DNA from: Bin87 sp965203985
Lineage (GTDB): Bacteria > Chloroflexota > Dehalococcoidia > Lucifugimonadales > UBA3495
NCBI GenBank assembly: GCA_965203985.1
Contig: CBDBDS010000013.1
Location: forward strand, 1,302,001-1,366,000
Length of the DNA: 64,000 bases
Direction of reading: 5' to 3'
How positions within the stretch are numbered: the first letter of the stretch is position 1; every line of letters begins with the position of its first letter. Shown in pieces: positions 1 through 8,071 of the stretch. The position numbers and the translations under genes were made by a program. Below the pieces are notes generated by a model, which saw only the letters and a list, made by a program, of their open reading frames with translations, did no database searches and was not told where the DNA came from.

Positions 1-381
1 GCCGTCGGGGTAGGTGGTGCAGGCGGGTCGGTTTCACTTAATGCCGCTGTCGGCGCTCGCCATGGCGTAATGCCGCTGTCGTCGTACCGCTCGTGCCGGG
101 GCGTCGTCGTGGGGACTGACGGGGAGTTCATCCAACTCGCGCACGCGGGGCTCGCTTGGTAGCTAGTGTGGGCTCGGCGGCCTTTCTGCCCTAGCTGTGG
201 TGCGCCATATAGGCCCGTTGCGGCGGAGGTCGCGTCGTCCATATGCGTCCGTTTCACGCGTTCCCAACGGCGGGCGCCTGCTGCTGGCGCCCATTGCGAG
301 GGAGATCCTTTTCGTGTGTAGGGTGACGGAACCGTGAGAGCGGATGATGCTGTGGTTCAGGTTGACAACTCTCGGCCAATC
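1..381. other. left edge, no gene recognised
   Basis: I see no convincing gene here. The only structure noticed is a 13-bp direct repeat (AATGCCGCTGTCG) at about 40 and 69. A related TGAATGCCGGTGTCGG string occurs near 38085. Confidence 0.4.
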
Positions 382-624
382 CTATTCGCAGTAGCGGGCG
401 TGGTCCTCCCTGATCTTCGCCATCGTGACCTCCCCTCGCTCCAGTTGGGCCCGCGTCCGCGCCTCAATCGCCTCGGCGCTCAAAGGCACCGCCCCCACCG
501 CGTTGGACACCGTCAGCCGATGCAGGGCTGTGTTGGGATTCGCCATGCACTCCGCGTACCGGCGCACCATCCGCTCGTCGGCGTCCACTCCGCAGGCCAA
601 CGCGGTCCACAGGCAGACCATCAT
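382..624 (-). CDS. small hypothetical, possibly secreted protein (80 aa)
   Basis: I chose the ATG at 624 because a GGAAAG Shine-Dalgarno lies about 8 bases upstream. The frame stays open further upstream, but that part is low-complexity shadow of the neighbouring gene. The protein begins MMVCLWTALACG, a short hydrophobic stretch ending in Cys that could be a minimal signal or lipobox, although it lacks a basic n-region. The rest is charged and helical, with three Cys in total, the last in the C-terminal ARYCE. It lies 62 bp downstream of the gene ending at 687 on the same strand, so the two are probably co-transcribed. No family recognised. Confidence 0.5.
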   Translation of the reverse strand: MMVCLWTALACGVDADERMVRRYAECMANPNTALHRLTVSNAVGAVPLSAEAIEARTRAQLERGEVTMAKIREDHARYCE

Positions 625-686
625 CGTGAGCGCTTTCCACCACTGATGCACGGCCTGCTCCCCCAGGAGCCTGCGACGGCATTCCG

Positions 687-1202
687 TCAGGGGAAACCCG
701 CGCCATCGGCCAACGGCTGTGCCATCCTCTCGTCGAACATCTGAGAGTTCGCCGCTGCGCCGAACTCGGCATCGACGAAGTGGCTCCGCAGTGGTCGGTC
801 GGCTGCCACCGGTCGGGACAGGGTCATCCCATGTTCCCGCTGGAACTGGCCCAGCGCGCGGCCCATCCGCATCACCAGAGAGCGCAATTCCCCCGGCGCC
901 AGCCCCGTACGCTGGCACAGGGCGCTCCGGTGGATGCCCGACGTTCCACCCTGCCAGATGAGCCGCGCAACTCGCCGGGCCGCCGGTTCCAGCCCAGCCA
1001 GGAACTCGCCGGCCAGGGTCTGCGTCCATTCACCGGCGGGCGCTTCGTCCGCTGCCACCGGCATCGACGTCCCGCCGGCCGGCGTCTCTGTGGATCCGCC
1101 AGCGTCACCCGCGGTTGGCCGTTGGCCCGCGGTCCCAAGCCGCTGAATCACCCGGACCACCTCCGCGAGGTTGCCCTCGATCTCCACGGTCATCTTCGCC
1201 AT
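687..1202 (-). CDS. hypothetical protein with a helix-turn-helix-like C-terminal region (171 aa)
   Basis: Start ATG at 1202 with a GGAG about 9 bases upstream. Residues 1-20 read like a small beta/alpha segment (MAKMTVEIEGNLAEVVRVI). A Pro/Gly/Thr-rich linker follows at about 25-60. Residues 60-150 are a compact helical domain containing SALCQRTGLAPGELRSLVMR, which resembles a winged-helix or helix-turn-helix recognition segment. A DNA- or protein-binding accessory role is inference. It precedes the 80-aa gene in a likely two-gene unit and lies upstream, in the opposite sense of coordinates, of the RND gene end. I do not recognise the family by name. Confidence 0.6.
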   Translation of the reverse strand: MAKMTVEIEGNLAEVVRVIQRLGTAGQRPTAGDAGGSTETPAGGTSMPVAADEAPAGEWTQTLAGEFLAGLEPAARRVARLIWQGGTSGIHRSALCQRTGLAPGELRSLVMRMGRALGQFQREHGMTLSRPVAADRPLRSHFVDAEFGAAANSQMFDERMAQPLADGAGFP

Positions 1203-1298
1203 GTCGAACGCTCCGCTATTTCTGTATTCCTGCCGCCCGTTCCGGTGACCGTATGCGTCGCCCTGGCGTGGTCTGCGTCAGCCAGGCGGACGAGCCAT

Positions 1299-4200
1299 TC
1301 AACACGTCCCGGAGCCTGGTCCAGAACCCGGCCTTCCGGTCGGACTGGGGGTGCCGCCGGGCCGACGGAACAGGTTAGGAATGGACTCGTGGAACAACAT
1401 GTAGGTGACGGGTACAACGACCAACGTGAGGAAGGTGGAACTGATCAGGCCCCCGACGACCACGGTGGCCAACTCGGCGCCCACGATGACGCCGGCGTCG
1501 CCGAAAGCCATTGGCAATATAGCCAGGATGGTGGTGAAGGCGGTCATCAGGATGGGACGCAGTCGGGTGCGGCCGGCTTCTATGACGGCGTCCAGCGCGC
1601 TGTGCGCCTGAGCGCGCAACTGGTTGACGAAGGTGAGCAGCACAATGGCGTTGGTCACCACGATGCCGATAAGGAACAGGAAACCCATCAGAGCGGGCAG
1701 GCTGAGAGCGCGGCCGGTGACATAGATTGCAAGCAGCGCGCCAACGACGGCCAGAGGCATACTGAGAACAACGATGAAGGGGTCCCTCAGGGAGCCCATG
1801 GTGGCAACCATCACCAGGTACACCAGGGACACGCCGATGGCCATGGCCAGATACACGTTGGCGAATTGTTCCTGAATGTCGCTGGCGAACCCGCCTTGCC
1901 TTATCGTTACTCCGGGCGGAAACTCGGTGTCCTGTATGATGCGGCCAACCTGGGAGCTGATTGCCTGAGTGTCGCGGCCCTCAAACGCGCCGGTGATGGT
2001 GGCAGAACGGTCGCCGTCGTAGTGGGTAATGACCGCGGGCCCCAGAGTGGACTTGACTTCGCTGACCGCGCCCAGGGGTACGCTGCCGCCCAGAGGGCTG
2101 CCTATGGCCAGCTGCTGCAGCTCGGCAATCTCATCCACGGCGTCGGGACGACCCCGAACCACTATGTCGTAGCTGTCTCCCATCAGGTTGATTTTGGACA
2201 CCTGGGAACCGTGGACCCAGGTACGCACCTGAGTGGCGACGGAACGGGAGTCCAGGCCGTAGCGTCCCGCCTCGTTCAGGTCAACGGCGAAGGTAAGCTC
2301 CTCGGCGGTGTCGCGGATGTTGGTCTTGAGGTTGGCCACGCCGGGCACCGGTTCAATGCGGGAGATGATGTTGCCGGCCGCGTTCTGGACATCGACATAG
2401 TTGGCGCCGGTGACGGTAACCTCCAGTCCGGACTGGGCTGGGCCGCCCTCGTCGGCGAATACCTGGATTTTCACGTTTTCCTTGCTCGGCAGGGCCTCCC
2501 GCATCTGGACGACTAAATCGCTTGGAGCGCTATCAGAGAGAGGAACGATAAAGCCGGCCACGTCATAGCCCCTCTGGGCGGCGGCGTGGCCAAAATCCTG
2601 GCTGAGCGAACCAATCGTGGTTTGGTAAGAGGTGATGTAGCCGGCGTCGGCATAGCTTTGCAGGAGTGATTCGATCTCGCGCACCTCGTGGTACATCACG
2701 CCAGCGTTGGTGTTTTCCGGCATGGTAACGTCGATGCGGGCTTGCAGCACCTCTCCGGAAGAGAACAGGGTGATGGGCAGCACCGTGATGAGGGCGAGAC
2801 TGGCCGCCACCACTATCATGCAGGATGCGACCGTTATCAAGCGATGACGCAACGCCCAGCGCAACAGGGGAGTGTACACCCGCTGCAGCCAGGTATCTCT
2901 GTTTATGGCATCGGCATCGTCAAAGGCCATGTCGCCCTGCCGGAGCAGAAGGGACCCCAGCGCCGGAACGGCGGTGAGCGCGATCAGAGTGGAAGCGACG
3001 AGAGAAACGCAGACGGTTTGGGCAAAAGGCAGGAAGAACTGCCCCACTATGCCGGGGATGAAGGCCAGCGGCAGGAATACGGCAACGGTGGTGAGAGTTG
3101 AGGAAACGATGGCGGGGCCGACTTCCCGGGCGCCCCGAACGGCGGCCGATGTCCGGGGCTCGCCGGCCTGAACGTGCCGGTAGGTGTTCTCCAGCACCAC
3201 GATGCTGTCGTCAACGATGCGACCCACGGCAATGGCCAGGCCCGACAGGCTCATAAAGTTCAGAGTCCAGTCGAAGGAGGCCATCACCAACATGGTAACC
3301 ATCACGCTGAGGGGGATGGAAAGGGCGATGATGACGGTGGGGCGCAGCGTGTTGAGGACACCATGGATCACCGAGGGGCGGATCTGGAGCAGGAACAGGA
3401 AGATGGCCATCACTGCGATGGCAAAGCCCTGCGCGCCCTGTCTCGTTACGCTGCTCAGCTGTTCTTCCAACTCCGGACCGTTGTTGGCCAGCACCCTCAG
3501 CTGAACGTCCGGCGGCAGTTCCAGGGAGTCGATAACCGCCAGCAGTTCGTTGGTAATGGCGATGGTGTTGCCCTCGGGCAGGCGGAGGACGTCCAGCGAC
3601 ACGCTGGGCCGGCCGTTGACGCGGGAAATGGCGGTGGCTTCCGGGGTATCAATCACCACTTCGGCCACGTCCGATACCCGTATGGGCGTCACTTTCCCGG
3701 CCGCCGCATTGCCACCGGTTCGGGCCTCTTCGCCGCGGGTGAAACCCACCGGCACGTTGCGAATGGCCTCCAGGCTGTCGTAACCGTGATAGGTGCGCAA
3801 GGCGATGGTTCGTTCCGCGTCGCTGATGGAACCGGCGCTGAGGTCGATGGAGTTGCCGCCCACGGCGTTGGCCACGTGCTGGACGGTCAGGTCATGTTCG
3901 TCCAGCCGGGCCGGGTCAACGATGACCGAGACCCGCTCGCTGATGCCGCCACGAACCTGGATGTCATAAACGCCGTCAACGACCTCCAGGGGCGGCAGCA
4001 CCCGGTCGTCGATGACCCGCTGCAGCGAGGGAATATCGCGCTGTCCGGTGACGCTGAGCAGCATCACCGGAAACGTGTCGAAGGTCACCCGGGTGACAAT
4101 AGGCCCCGAGTCGGCCTGGGGCAAGTTCAGGCCGCTGACCTCGCTGCGTATTTTTTCCTCGGCGCTCTGAACGTCGGTGCCGGAGGTGAAATCGGCGGTC

Positions 4201-4475
4201 ACCATCGACATCACGGGCGTGGAAATGGACGTGACCCGATCAAGGCCCCCCATGCCGAGGATGGCATCCTCGATGGGGGCGGTAACTTCTGCGGCGATAG
4301 TGGCCGGGTCGCTCTGCTGGTAGCCGGTATAGACCGTAATGGTGCCGAAGCTGATGTCCGGGAACAGCTCCTGCTGCAGCCGGTTGTAGGAATAGACGCC
4401 GGCAGCCAGCAACAGGACCATCGCCAGGATGGTCACTGACCTGCGGCTCAGGGCCAGTTCGGTCAGAAAGGTCAC
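1299..4475 (-). CDS. RND superfamily efflux transporter, HAE1/AcrB-like (1058 aa)
   Basis: Full-length RND permease that uses the proton gradient to export amphiphilic compounds. Start is GTG at 4475 with a GGGGAGA Shine-Dalgarno just upstream. An N-terminal transmembrane helix at about residues 12-32 precedes the first large extracytoplasmic loop. A six-helix block follows from about 340, with the TM4 motif GRIVDDSIVVLEN (about 417-429) carrying the Asp-Asp proton relay. The second loop and second helix block follow, the latter with GIVVTNAIVLL. Length (1058) is normal for the family. No membrane-fusion (HlyD/AcrA-type) or outer-membrane partner gene is next to it. The tail ends in a Gly/Pro-rich stretch. 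It may share a transcript with the methyltransferase 162 bp upstream. Substrate unknown. Confidence 0.93.
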   Translation of the reverse strand: MTFLTELALSRRSVTILAMVLLLAAGVYSYNRLQQELFPDISFGTITVYTGYQQSDPATIAAEVTAPIEDAILGMGGLDRVTSISTPVMSMVTADFTSGTDVQSAEEKIRSEVSGLNLPQADSGPIVTRVTFDTFPVMLLSVTGQRDIPSLQRVIDDRVLPPLEVVDGVYDIQVRGGISERVSVIVDPARLDEHDLTVQHVANAVGGNSIDLSAGSISDAERTIALRTYHGYDSLEAIRNVPVGFTRGEEARTGGNAAAGKVTPIRVSDVAEVVIDTPEATAISRVNGRPSVSLDVLRLPEGNTIAITNELLAVIDSLELPPDVQLRVLANNGPELEEQLSSVTRQGAQGFAIAVMAIFLFLLQIRPSVIHGVLNTLRPTVIIALSIPLSVMVTMLVMASFDWTLNFMSLSGLAIAVGRIVDDSIVVLENTYRHVQAGEPRTSAAVRGAREVGPAIVSSTLTTVAVFLPLAFIPGIVGQFFLPFAQTVCVSLVASTLIALTAVPALGSLLLRQGDMAFDDADAINRDTWLQRVYTPLLRWALRHRLITVASCMIVVAASLALITVLPITLFSSGEVLQARIDVTMPENTNAGVMYHEVREIESLLQSYADAGYITSYQTTIGSLSQDFGHAAAQRGYDVAGFIVPLSDSAPSDLVVQMREALPSKENVKIQVFADEGGPAQSGLEVTVTGANYVDVQNAAGNIISRIEPVPGVANLKTNIRDTAEELTFAVDLNEAGRYGLDSRSVATQVRTWVHGSQVSKINLMGDSYDIVVRGRPDAVDEIAELQQLAIGSPLGGSVPLGAVSEVKSTLGPAVITHYDGDRSATITGAFEGRDTQAISSQVGRIIQDTEFPPGVTIRQGGFASDIQEQFANVYLAMAIGVSLVYLVMVATMGSLRDPFIVVLSMPLAVVGALLAIYVTGRALSLPALMGFLFLIGIVVTNAIVLLTFVNQLRAQAHSALDAVIEAGRTRLRPILMTAFTTILAILPMAFGDAGVIVGAELATVVVGGLISSTFLTLVVVPVTYMLFHESIPNLFRRPGGTPSPTGRPGSGPGSGTC

Positions 4476-4637
4476 TGTCTCCCCTGAGCAGCCGACTTTC
4501 CTTTCAACACGTTATTGCTTCTTTCTCGCTTCGGCGCGGGGCGCCGGCGTCGCTGTCGCCGTTTTCGATCCCAGACTTCGCCGCCGTGATTGCCGTCAGC
4601 GTCGTGTCGAACATTCCGCCCGTCGAGTAACGCCCCG

Positions 4638-5318
4638 TCAATCGGGACGCTTGCCCCAGGCAACGAACTGGCAAATTGACCGGATTACGACCGAGTGGTT
4701 AGACGCCGCGAAGTGTGGCGTGATGAGGCCGGTGAAGAACTCAAGCGGCGGGCTCATCATCCGGTGAACCCCGCCGCCGTCATGGTAGTTCCAGCGCACT
4801 CCGTCGGGTGACTGCAGGGAGACCCTGGCGCCCGTTTCCGCGGCGAACGCGCTGTCGTTGAAGTCCTCCAACAGCTCCGGTACGGTCAGTTCCAGGTAGA
4901 GGGCGCCGCCCGGAGCCGTCCAGCGGACCAGCTTCCCCACCAGCTGGCCAATGGCGTCCTCGTCGTTCAGATAGGAGTATGAGCTCCAGAAGTTGCTCAC
5001 CAAGTCGAAGCGCTGCCCGTCGGGGAATTCGTAATCGGATACGTCCGCCTGGATGAAGGGGGCGCCGGGGTTCTGCAACCGCGCCCGCTCGAGTTGAGCC
5101 GGGCTCCTGTCGATGCCCATCCGCCGGTGGTTGGGAAACTGCGCCAGGTGCCACCCCTGCCCGCAACAGGTGTCCAGCCAATTGCCCAATGGCGTCAACA
5201 GCCGGCTCAGCAGGGCTACGTTGCATTGCAGTTTCGGCTCCCAGGTTGAGTGGTCGATGTAGAGCGCCGCATAGTCCGGAGCATAGCGCTCGCCGTAAAT
5301 CTCGCCAGCCATAATCAC
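4638..5318 (-). CDS. class I SAM-dependent methyltransferase (226 aa)
   Basis: Rossmann-fold methyltransferase. Motif I is LDTCCGQGWH at residues 48-57, with Cys-Cys instead of the usual Gly-Cys. The acidic loop residue binding the SAM ribose is probably Asp70 in MGIDRSP, and IQADVSDYEF and FDLVSNFWSSYSYL supply motifs II/III. It is transcribed divergently from the RiPP precursor array 60 bp away, from a good sigma70-type promoter (5360-5388) that overlaps the array's upstream region. That placement makes a tailoring role on the peptides, or an O/N-methylation of a shared product, possible, but this is inference. Generic small-molecule methyltransferase is the alternative. Start ATG at 5318 (MIMAGE); the next in-frame ATG is two codons later and cannot be separated by the Shine-Dalgarno. 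Confidence 0.85.
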   Translation of the reverse strand: MIMAGEIYGERYAPDYAALYIDHSTWEPKLQCNVALLSRLLTPLGNWLDTCCGQGWHLAQFPNHRRMGIDRSPAQLERARLQNPGAPFIQADVSDYEFPDGQRFDLVSNFWSSYSYLNDEDAIGQLVGKLVRWTAPGGALYLELTVPELLEDFNDSAFAAETGARVSLQSPDGVRWNYHDGGGVHRMMSPPLEFFTGLITPHFAASNHSVVIRSICQFVAWGKRPD

Positions 5319-5359
5319 TTATCCCCATGCCACGCGGCATCATTCCCTGAATCTCGCTA

Positions 5360-5388
5360 ATTCTATTTCTATCATACTTGACAGGCAA
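5360..5388 (-). promoter_or_regulatory. sigma70-like promoter for the methyltransferase gene
   Basis: Read on the minus strand: TTGCCT (5388-5383), a 17-bp spacer, then TAGAAT (5365-5360). This puts transcription start about 35 bases before the ATG at 5318. On the plus strand the same segment holds a perfect TTGACA (5378-5383) facing the precursor array, with only poor -10 candidates 15-17 bp downstream (around 5399-5406). The two would be overlapping divergent promoters. Confidence 0.5.
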
Positions 5389-5653
5389 CGACTATATTTA
5401 TACCCTCCAAGCGAACGACTGGACCCTGAATGGAGCCGTAGAGGATGGCGAGTTTCGCACCCGTCGTGTCGCCGACCCGAAAGCCGCTATAGCGTCTGAG
5501 GTCGACGTGAACAAACTGGAGGGCCGCGACATCGTGGTGCACGAGGACAGCGCCACCACCTTTCACCTGGTGCTGCTGCCCTCGCCGCAGTTCACGGAGG
5601 CCGAAATGGAAGCCTTCGCCGGCGGCGGACCGCATAAGGGATATTACTGGTAA
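5378..5653 (+). pseudogene. NHLP-type RiPP precursor copy 1, probably decayed
   Basis: The homology to the other precursors is clear from about residue 13 (EDGEFRTRRVADPKAAIASE) to the end (EAFAGG, then GPHKGYYW). The N-terminus does not match the MTTATE start shared by copies 2-9. The only in-frame start is a TTG that is also the first base of a perfect TTGACA -35 box, and no Shine-Dalgarno precedes it. Several positions conserved in the other copies are changed (RLIADP to RRVADP, GFDV to GRDI, LPPSP to LLPSP). I read it as a degenerating first copy. The core resembles that of copy 4 (HKGYYW). If translated from another signal it would be a normal precursor. Confidence 0.5.
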
Positions 5654-5669
5654 CTGAGGGAGTAAAACC

Positions 5670-5927
5670 ATGACGACTGCAACCGAAATGAAGCATCGAG
5701 TTCTGAATCGTGCCTCAGAGGATGGCGAGTTTCGTGCCCGCCTCATCGCCGACCCGAAAGCTGCCATCTCGTCCGAAACCGGGACCACCATACCCGAGGG
5801 GTTCGACATCGTGGTGCATGAGGACAGCGCCACCACCTTTCACCTGGTGCTGCCTCCCTCGCCACAGCTCACGGAGGCCGAAATGGAAGCCGTCGCCGGC
5901 GGCCACCATACCGGGCTGTGGGGTTAG
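5670..5927 (+). CDS. NHLP-leader RiPP precursor 2 (85 aa; core HHTGLWG)
   Basis: Start ATG at 5670 after GAGGGAG. Residues 1-78 form a leader related to nitrile hydratase alpha subunit (NHLP type): helical MTTATEMK start, RASEDGEFRARLIADPK, the IPEGFDIVVHEDS strand region, LPPSPQLTEAEME, and a double-Gly cleavage site at 77-78. What follows is only seven residues. Cleavage after Gly-Gly would be expected from the C39 peptidase of the exporter at 14535-16736. It carries no Cys, and Ser/Thr is limited to one Thr, so lanthionine chemistry is excluded for this core. The Trp is the likely reactive residue. Same core as copy 3. Confidence 0.85.
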   Translation: MTTATEMKHRVLNRASEDGEFRARLIADPKAAISSETGTTIPEGFDIVVHEDSATTFHLVLPPSPQLTEAEMEAVAGGHHTGLWG

Positions 5928-5995
5928 GACGGCAAGCACGGCGGCGCCGTCACCGGGGCCAATCATTCCACGATAGCAACGGAAGGAGCAGGAAC

Positions 5996-6253
5996 ATGAC
6001 CACCGCTACCGAAATGAAGGAACAGATCCTGAACCGGGCCTCAGAGGATGGCGAATTTCGCGCCCGCCTCATCGCCGACCCGAAAGCCGCGATAGCGTCC
6101 GAAGTCGGCGCGACCATACCCGAGGGGTTCGACGTCGCAGTGCACGAGGACAGCGCCACCACCTTTCACCTGGTGCTGCCGCCCTCGCCACAGCTCACGG
6201 AGGCCGAAATGGAAGCCGTCGCCGGCGGCCACCATACCGGGTTGTGGGGTTAG
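5996..6253 (+). CDS. NHLP-leader RiPP precursor 3 (85 aa; core HHTGLWG)
   Basis: The ATG at 5996 is chosen over an upstream in-frame ATG at 5918 because GGAAGGAG lies at 5981-5988 and because the protein then begins MTTATEMK like its neighbours. The leader is 78 residues with Gly-Gly at 77-78. The core is identical to copy 2, although the leaders differ at several positions (for example ASEVGATIPEGFDVAV against SSETGTTIPEGFDIVV). The flanking spacers of copies 2 and 3 are also near-identical, so this pair arose by a recent tandem duplication of about 325 bp. Confidence 0.88.
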   Translation: MTTATEMKEQILNRASEDGEFRARLIADPKAAIASEVGATIPEGFDVAVHEDSATTFHLVLPPSPQLTEAEMEAVAGGHHTGLWG

Positions 6254-6319
6254 GACGGCAAGCAAGGCAGCGCCGTCACCGGGGCGATTCATTCCACGAT
6301 AGCAGCGAAAGGAGGAACC

Positions 6320-6580
6320 ATGACCACAGCAACTGAAATGAAGGATCAGATCCTGAATCGGGCCGCCGAGGACGGCGACTTTCGCGCCCGCCTGCTCGCT
6401 GACCCGAGGGGCACCATCTCCTCCGAAGTCGGCACGAGCATACCGGAGGGGTTCGACGTCGCAGTGCACGAGGACAGCGCTACCACCTTTCACCTAGTGC
6501 TGCCGCCCTCGCCGCAACTCACGGAGGCCGAAATGGAAGCCATCGCCGGCGGCGGATCGCATAAGGGATATTACTGGTAA
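6320..6580 (+). CDS. NHLP-leader RiPP precursor 4 (86 aa; core GSHKGYYW)
   Basis: ATG at 6320 preceded by AAAGGAGG. The 78-residue leader ends EAIAGG; the remaining eight residues, GSHKGYYW, are the predicted core and end in Tyr-Tyr-Trp. Core and downstream spacer resemble those of copy 1, pointing to block duplication of the array (copies 1-2 related to copies 4 and 3). No Cys. Lys gives a possible second reactive side chain. Expected to be exported by the NHLM transporter encoded in the convergent operon. Confidence 0.88.
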   Translation: MTTATEMKDQILNRAAEDGDFRARLLADPRGTISSEVGTSIPEGFDVAVHEDSATTFHLVLPPSPQLTEAEMEAIAGGGSHKGYYW

Positions 6581-6596
6581 CTGGGGGAGCAAACCC

Positions 6597-6860
6597 ATGA
6601 CGACAGCAACTGAAATGAAGGAACAGATCCTAAACCGGGCCGCCGAGGACGGCGACTTTCGCGCCCGCCTGCTCGCCGACCCAAAGGGCGTCATCTCCTC
6701 CGAAGTCGGGGCCACCATACCTGAGGGTTTCGACGTAGTTGTCCACGAGGACAGCGCTACCACCTTTCACTTGGTGCTGCCGCCCTCGCCGCAGCTCACG
6801 GAGGCCGAAATGGAAGCCGTCGCCGGCGGGCGCGGCTACAGAGGCAATATTAACTGGTAG
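6597..6860 (+). CDS. NHLP-leader RiPP precursor 5 (87 aa; core RGYRGNINW)
   Basis: ATG at 6597, only 16 bp after the stop of copy 4, with GGGGGAG as ribosome site. Leader nearly identical to copy 4 (AAEDGDFRARLLADPK), Gly-Gly at 77-78. The nine-residue core RGYRGNINW is basic and again ends in Trp. The abrupt switch from near-identical leader to an unrelated core is the usual signature of a RiPP precursor family diversifying at its product. Confidence 0.88.
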   Translation: MTTATEMKEQILNRAAEDGDFRARLLADPKGVISSEVGATIPEGFDVVVHEDSATTFHLVLPPSPQLTEAEMEAVAGGRGYRGNINW

Positions 6861-6922
6861 CGTAAACAGGCCGTAGATTCAGGTAGAGCCAAGACGCCTG
6901 AACATTCAAGGAGGTTTCTATC

Positions 6923-7186
6923 ATGACGACGGCAACTGAACTGAAAAGCCAAATCCTGACCAGGGCAGCGGAAGACGGCGACTTCCGCGCCCGTCTCATG
7001 GCGGACCCGAAAGCCGCGATAGCCTCCGAGGTCGGCACGGCCATACCGGATGGGTTCGACGTAATTGTCCATGAAGACAGTGCCACCATCGCCCACCTGG
7101 TCTTGCCGCTCTCGCCGGAGCTGACGGAGGCCGAATTGGAGACTGTCGCAGGCGGTTGGCTCGGCTATGGATCCGGTACTTGGTGA
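6923..7186 (+). CDS. NHLP-leader RiPP precursor 6 (87 aa; core WLGYGSGTW)
   Basis: ATG at 6923 with an AAGGAGG Shine-Dalgarno, the strongest in the array. Leader variant with MTTATELKSQILTRAAED and LPLSPELTEAELETVAGG. The core WLGYGSGTW is the most aromatic of the set, with Trp at both ends and a central Tyr, so a Trp-Trp or Trp-Tyr crosslink would be geometrically conceivable. That is speculation. Confidence 0.88.
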   Translation: MTTATELKSQILTRAAEDGDFRARLMADPKAAIASEVGTAIPDGFDVIVHEDSATIAHLVLPLSPELTEAELETVAGGWLGYGSGTW

Positions 7187-7200
7187 AGCCACGGGTTGTT

Positions 7201-7220
7201 TAGCCAAAAACACTTGGCTA
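7201..7220. other. small intergenic hairpin in the precursor array
   Basis: TAGCCAA, six bases, TTGGCTA: a perfect 7-bp stem just after the stop of precursor 6. No U-run follows, so it may be an attenuator or RNA-stability element rather than a terminator. Confidence 0.35.
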
Positions 7221-7310
7221 TAGGGAATAACACGGCTATGGCGTCCCTCGCCGGATACGGGGATCCGGGGCAAGAGACCGTCAGCAAGCAAAACGGAAGG
7301 AACAGCGATC

Positions 7311-7571
7311 ATGACAACGGCAACTGAAATGAAGGATCAGATCCTGAACCGGGCCGCCGAGGACGGCGAGTTTCGCGCCCGCCTCATCGCCAACCCGAAG
7401 GCGGCTATCTCGGCCGAAATCGGAGCCACCATACCGGACGGCTTCGACGTGGCGGTGCATGAGGACAGCGCCAACATCTTTCACCTGGTGCTGCCACCCT
7501 CGCCGGAACTGACCGAGGCCGAACTGGAGACTGCAACTGGCGGCCTCTCAGTAATCGGAACTTGGAATTAA
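7311..7571 (+). CDS. NHLP-leader RiPP precursor 7 (86 aa; core LSVIGTWN)
   Basis: ATG at 7311 after GGAAGGAA. The leader's cleavage region reads ETATGG instead of AVAGG. The eight-residue core LSVIGTWN keeps a G-T-W motif like copy 6 but has one residue after Trp. The leader has NIFHLV where most copies have TTFHLV. A 124-bp spacer separates it from copy 6. Confidence 0.87.
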   Translation: MTTATEMKDQILNRAAEDGEFRARLIANPKAAISAEIGATIPDGFDVAVHEDSANIFHLVLPPSPELTEAELETATGGLSVIGTWN

Positions 7572-7624
7572 CCTTTCCGACACGGAAATACCAGACAGAA
7601 CCTGTATGCGAGAGGAGTAGAGCC

Positions 7625-7879
7625 ATGACCACGGCAACTGAAATGAGGGACCGGATTCTGAGCAGGGCGGATGAGGACGGCGAGTTCCGCGCCCGCCTCA
7701 TCGCCGACCCCAAGGGCGCTATCTTCACGGAGACCGGCGCCACCGTCCCCGACGGGTTTGACGTAGTGGTGCACGAGGACAGCGCCACCACCGCCCACCT
7801 GGTGCTGCCGCCTTCGCCGCAGCTGACCGAGTCCGAACTGGAGAAGGCAACCGGCGGTATTGCGATGATTGTTTGGTAA
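7625..7879 (+). CDS. NHLP-leader RiPP precursor 8 (84 aa; core IAMIVW)
   Basis: ATG at 7625 (Shine-Dalgarno AGAGGAG) rather than the in-frame ATG at 7562, which would overlap the end of copy 7. Leader 78 residues ending KATGG. The core is only six residues, IAMIVW, hydrophobic with a terminal Trp. Bases 7673-7806 are identical to 9893-10026 in copy 9, on the far side of the TnpB-like gene. Confidence 0.87.
   Translation: MTTATEMRDRILSRADEDGEFRARLIADPKGAIFTETGATVPDGFDVVVHEDSATTAHLVLPPSPQLTESELEKATGGIAMIVW
7673..7806 (+). repeat. 134-bp exact repeat, copy A (leader of precursor 8)
   Basis: Identical base for base to 9893-10026, offset 2220 bp. It covers most of the leader but stops before the core. 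It reflects recent duplication or gene conversion across the TnpB-like insertion. Confidence 0.9.
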
Positions 7880-8071
7880 CGCAGTCACTTATCGGACACG
7901 GAAATCCAGGGCAGAAGCTACTTACGAAAGGGGTTGGCGACTGTTGCGGATTTAGTGGATTTTGGTGGGTAATCGTCGATGATGGTTGCAGCGGCGGTCT
8001 CGCGCAGGAAAGACCTTTCCCCGGTCACCTACCATCGCGATTGCGCACGCCGGTTCTGATATGATGGGAGC

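Noticed and set aside
780..2516. Long plus-strand open frame (578 aa) opposite the RND gene and the gene before it
   Set aside because: Antisense shadow: low-complexity Gly/His/Gln-rich translation, no ribosome site, while the minus strand encodes a full RND transporter.
7873..8064. 63-aa plus-strand frame between precursor 8 and the TnpB-like gene
   Set aside because: No ribosome site, overlaps the end of precursor 8, no family likeness.
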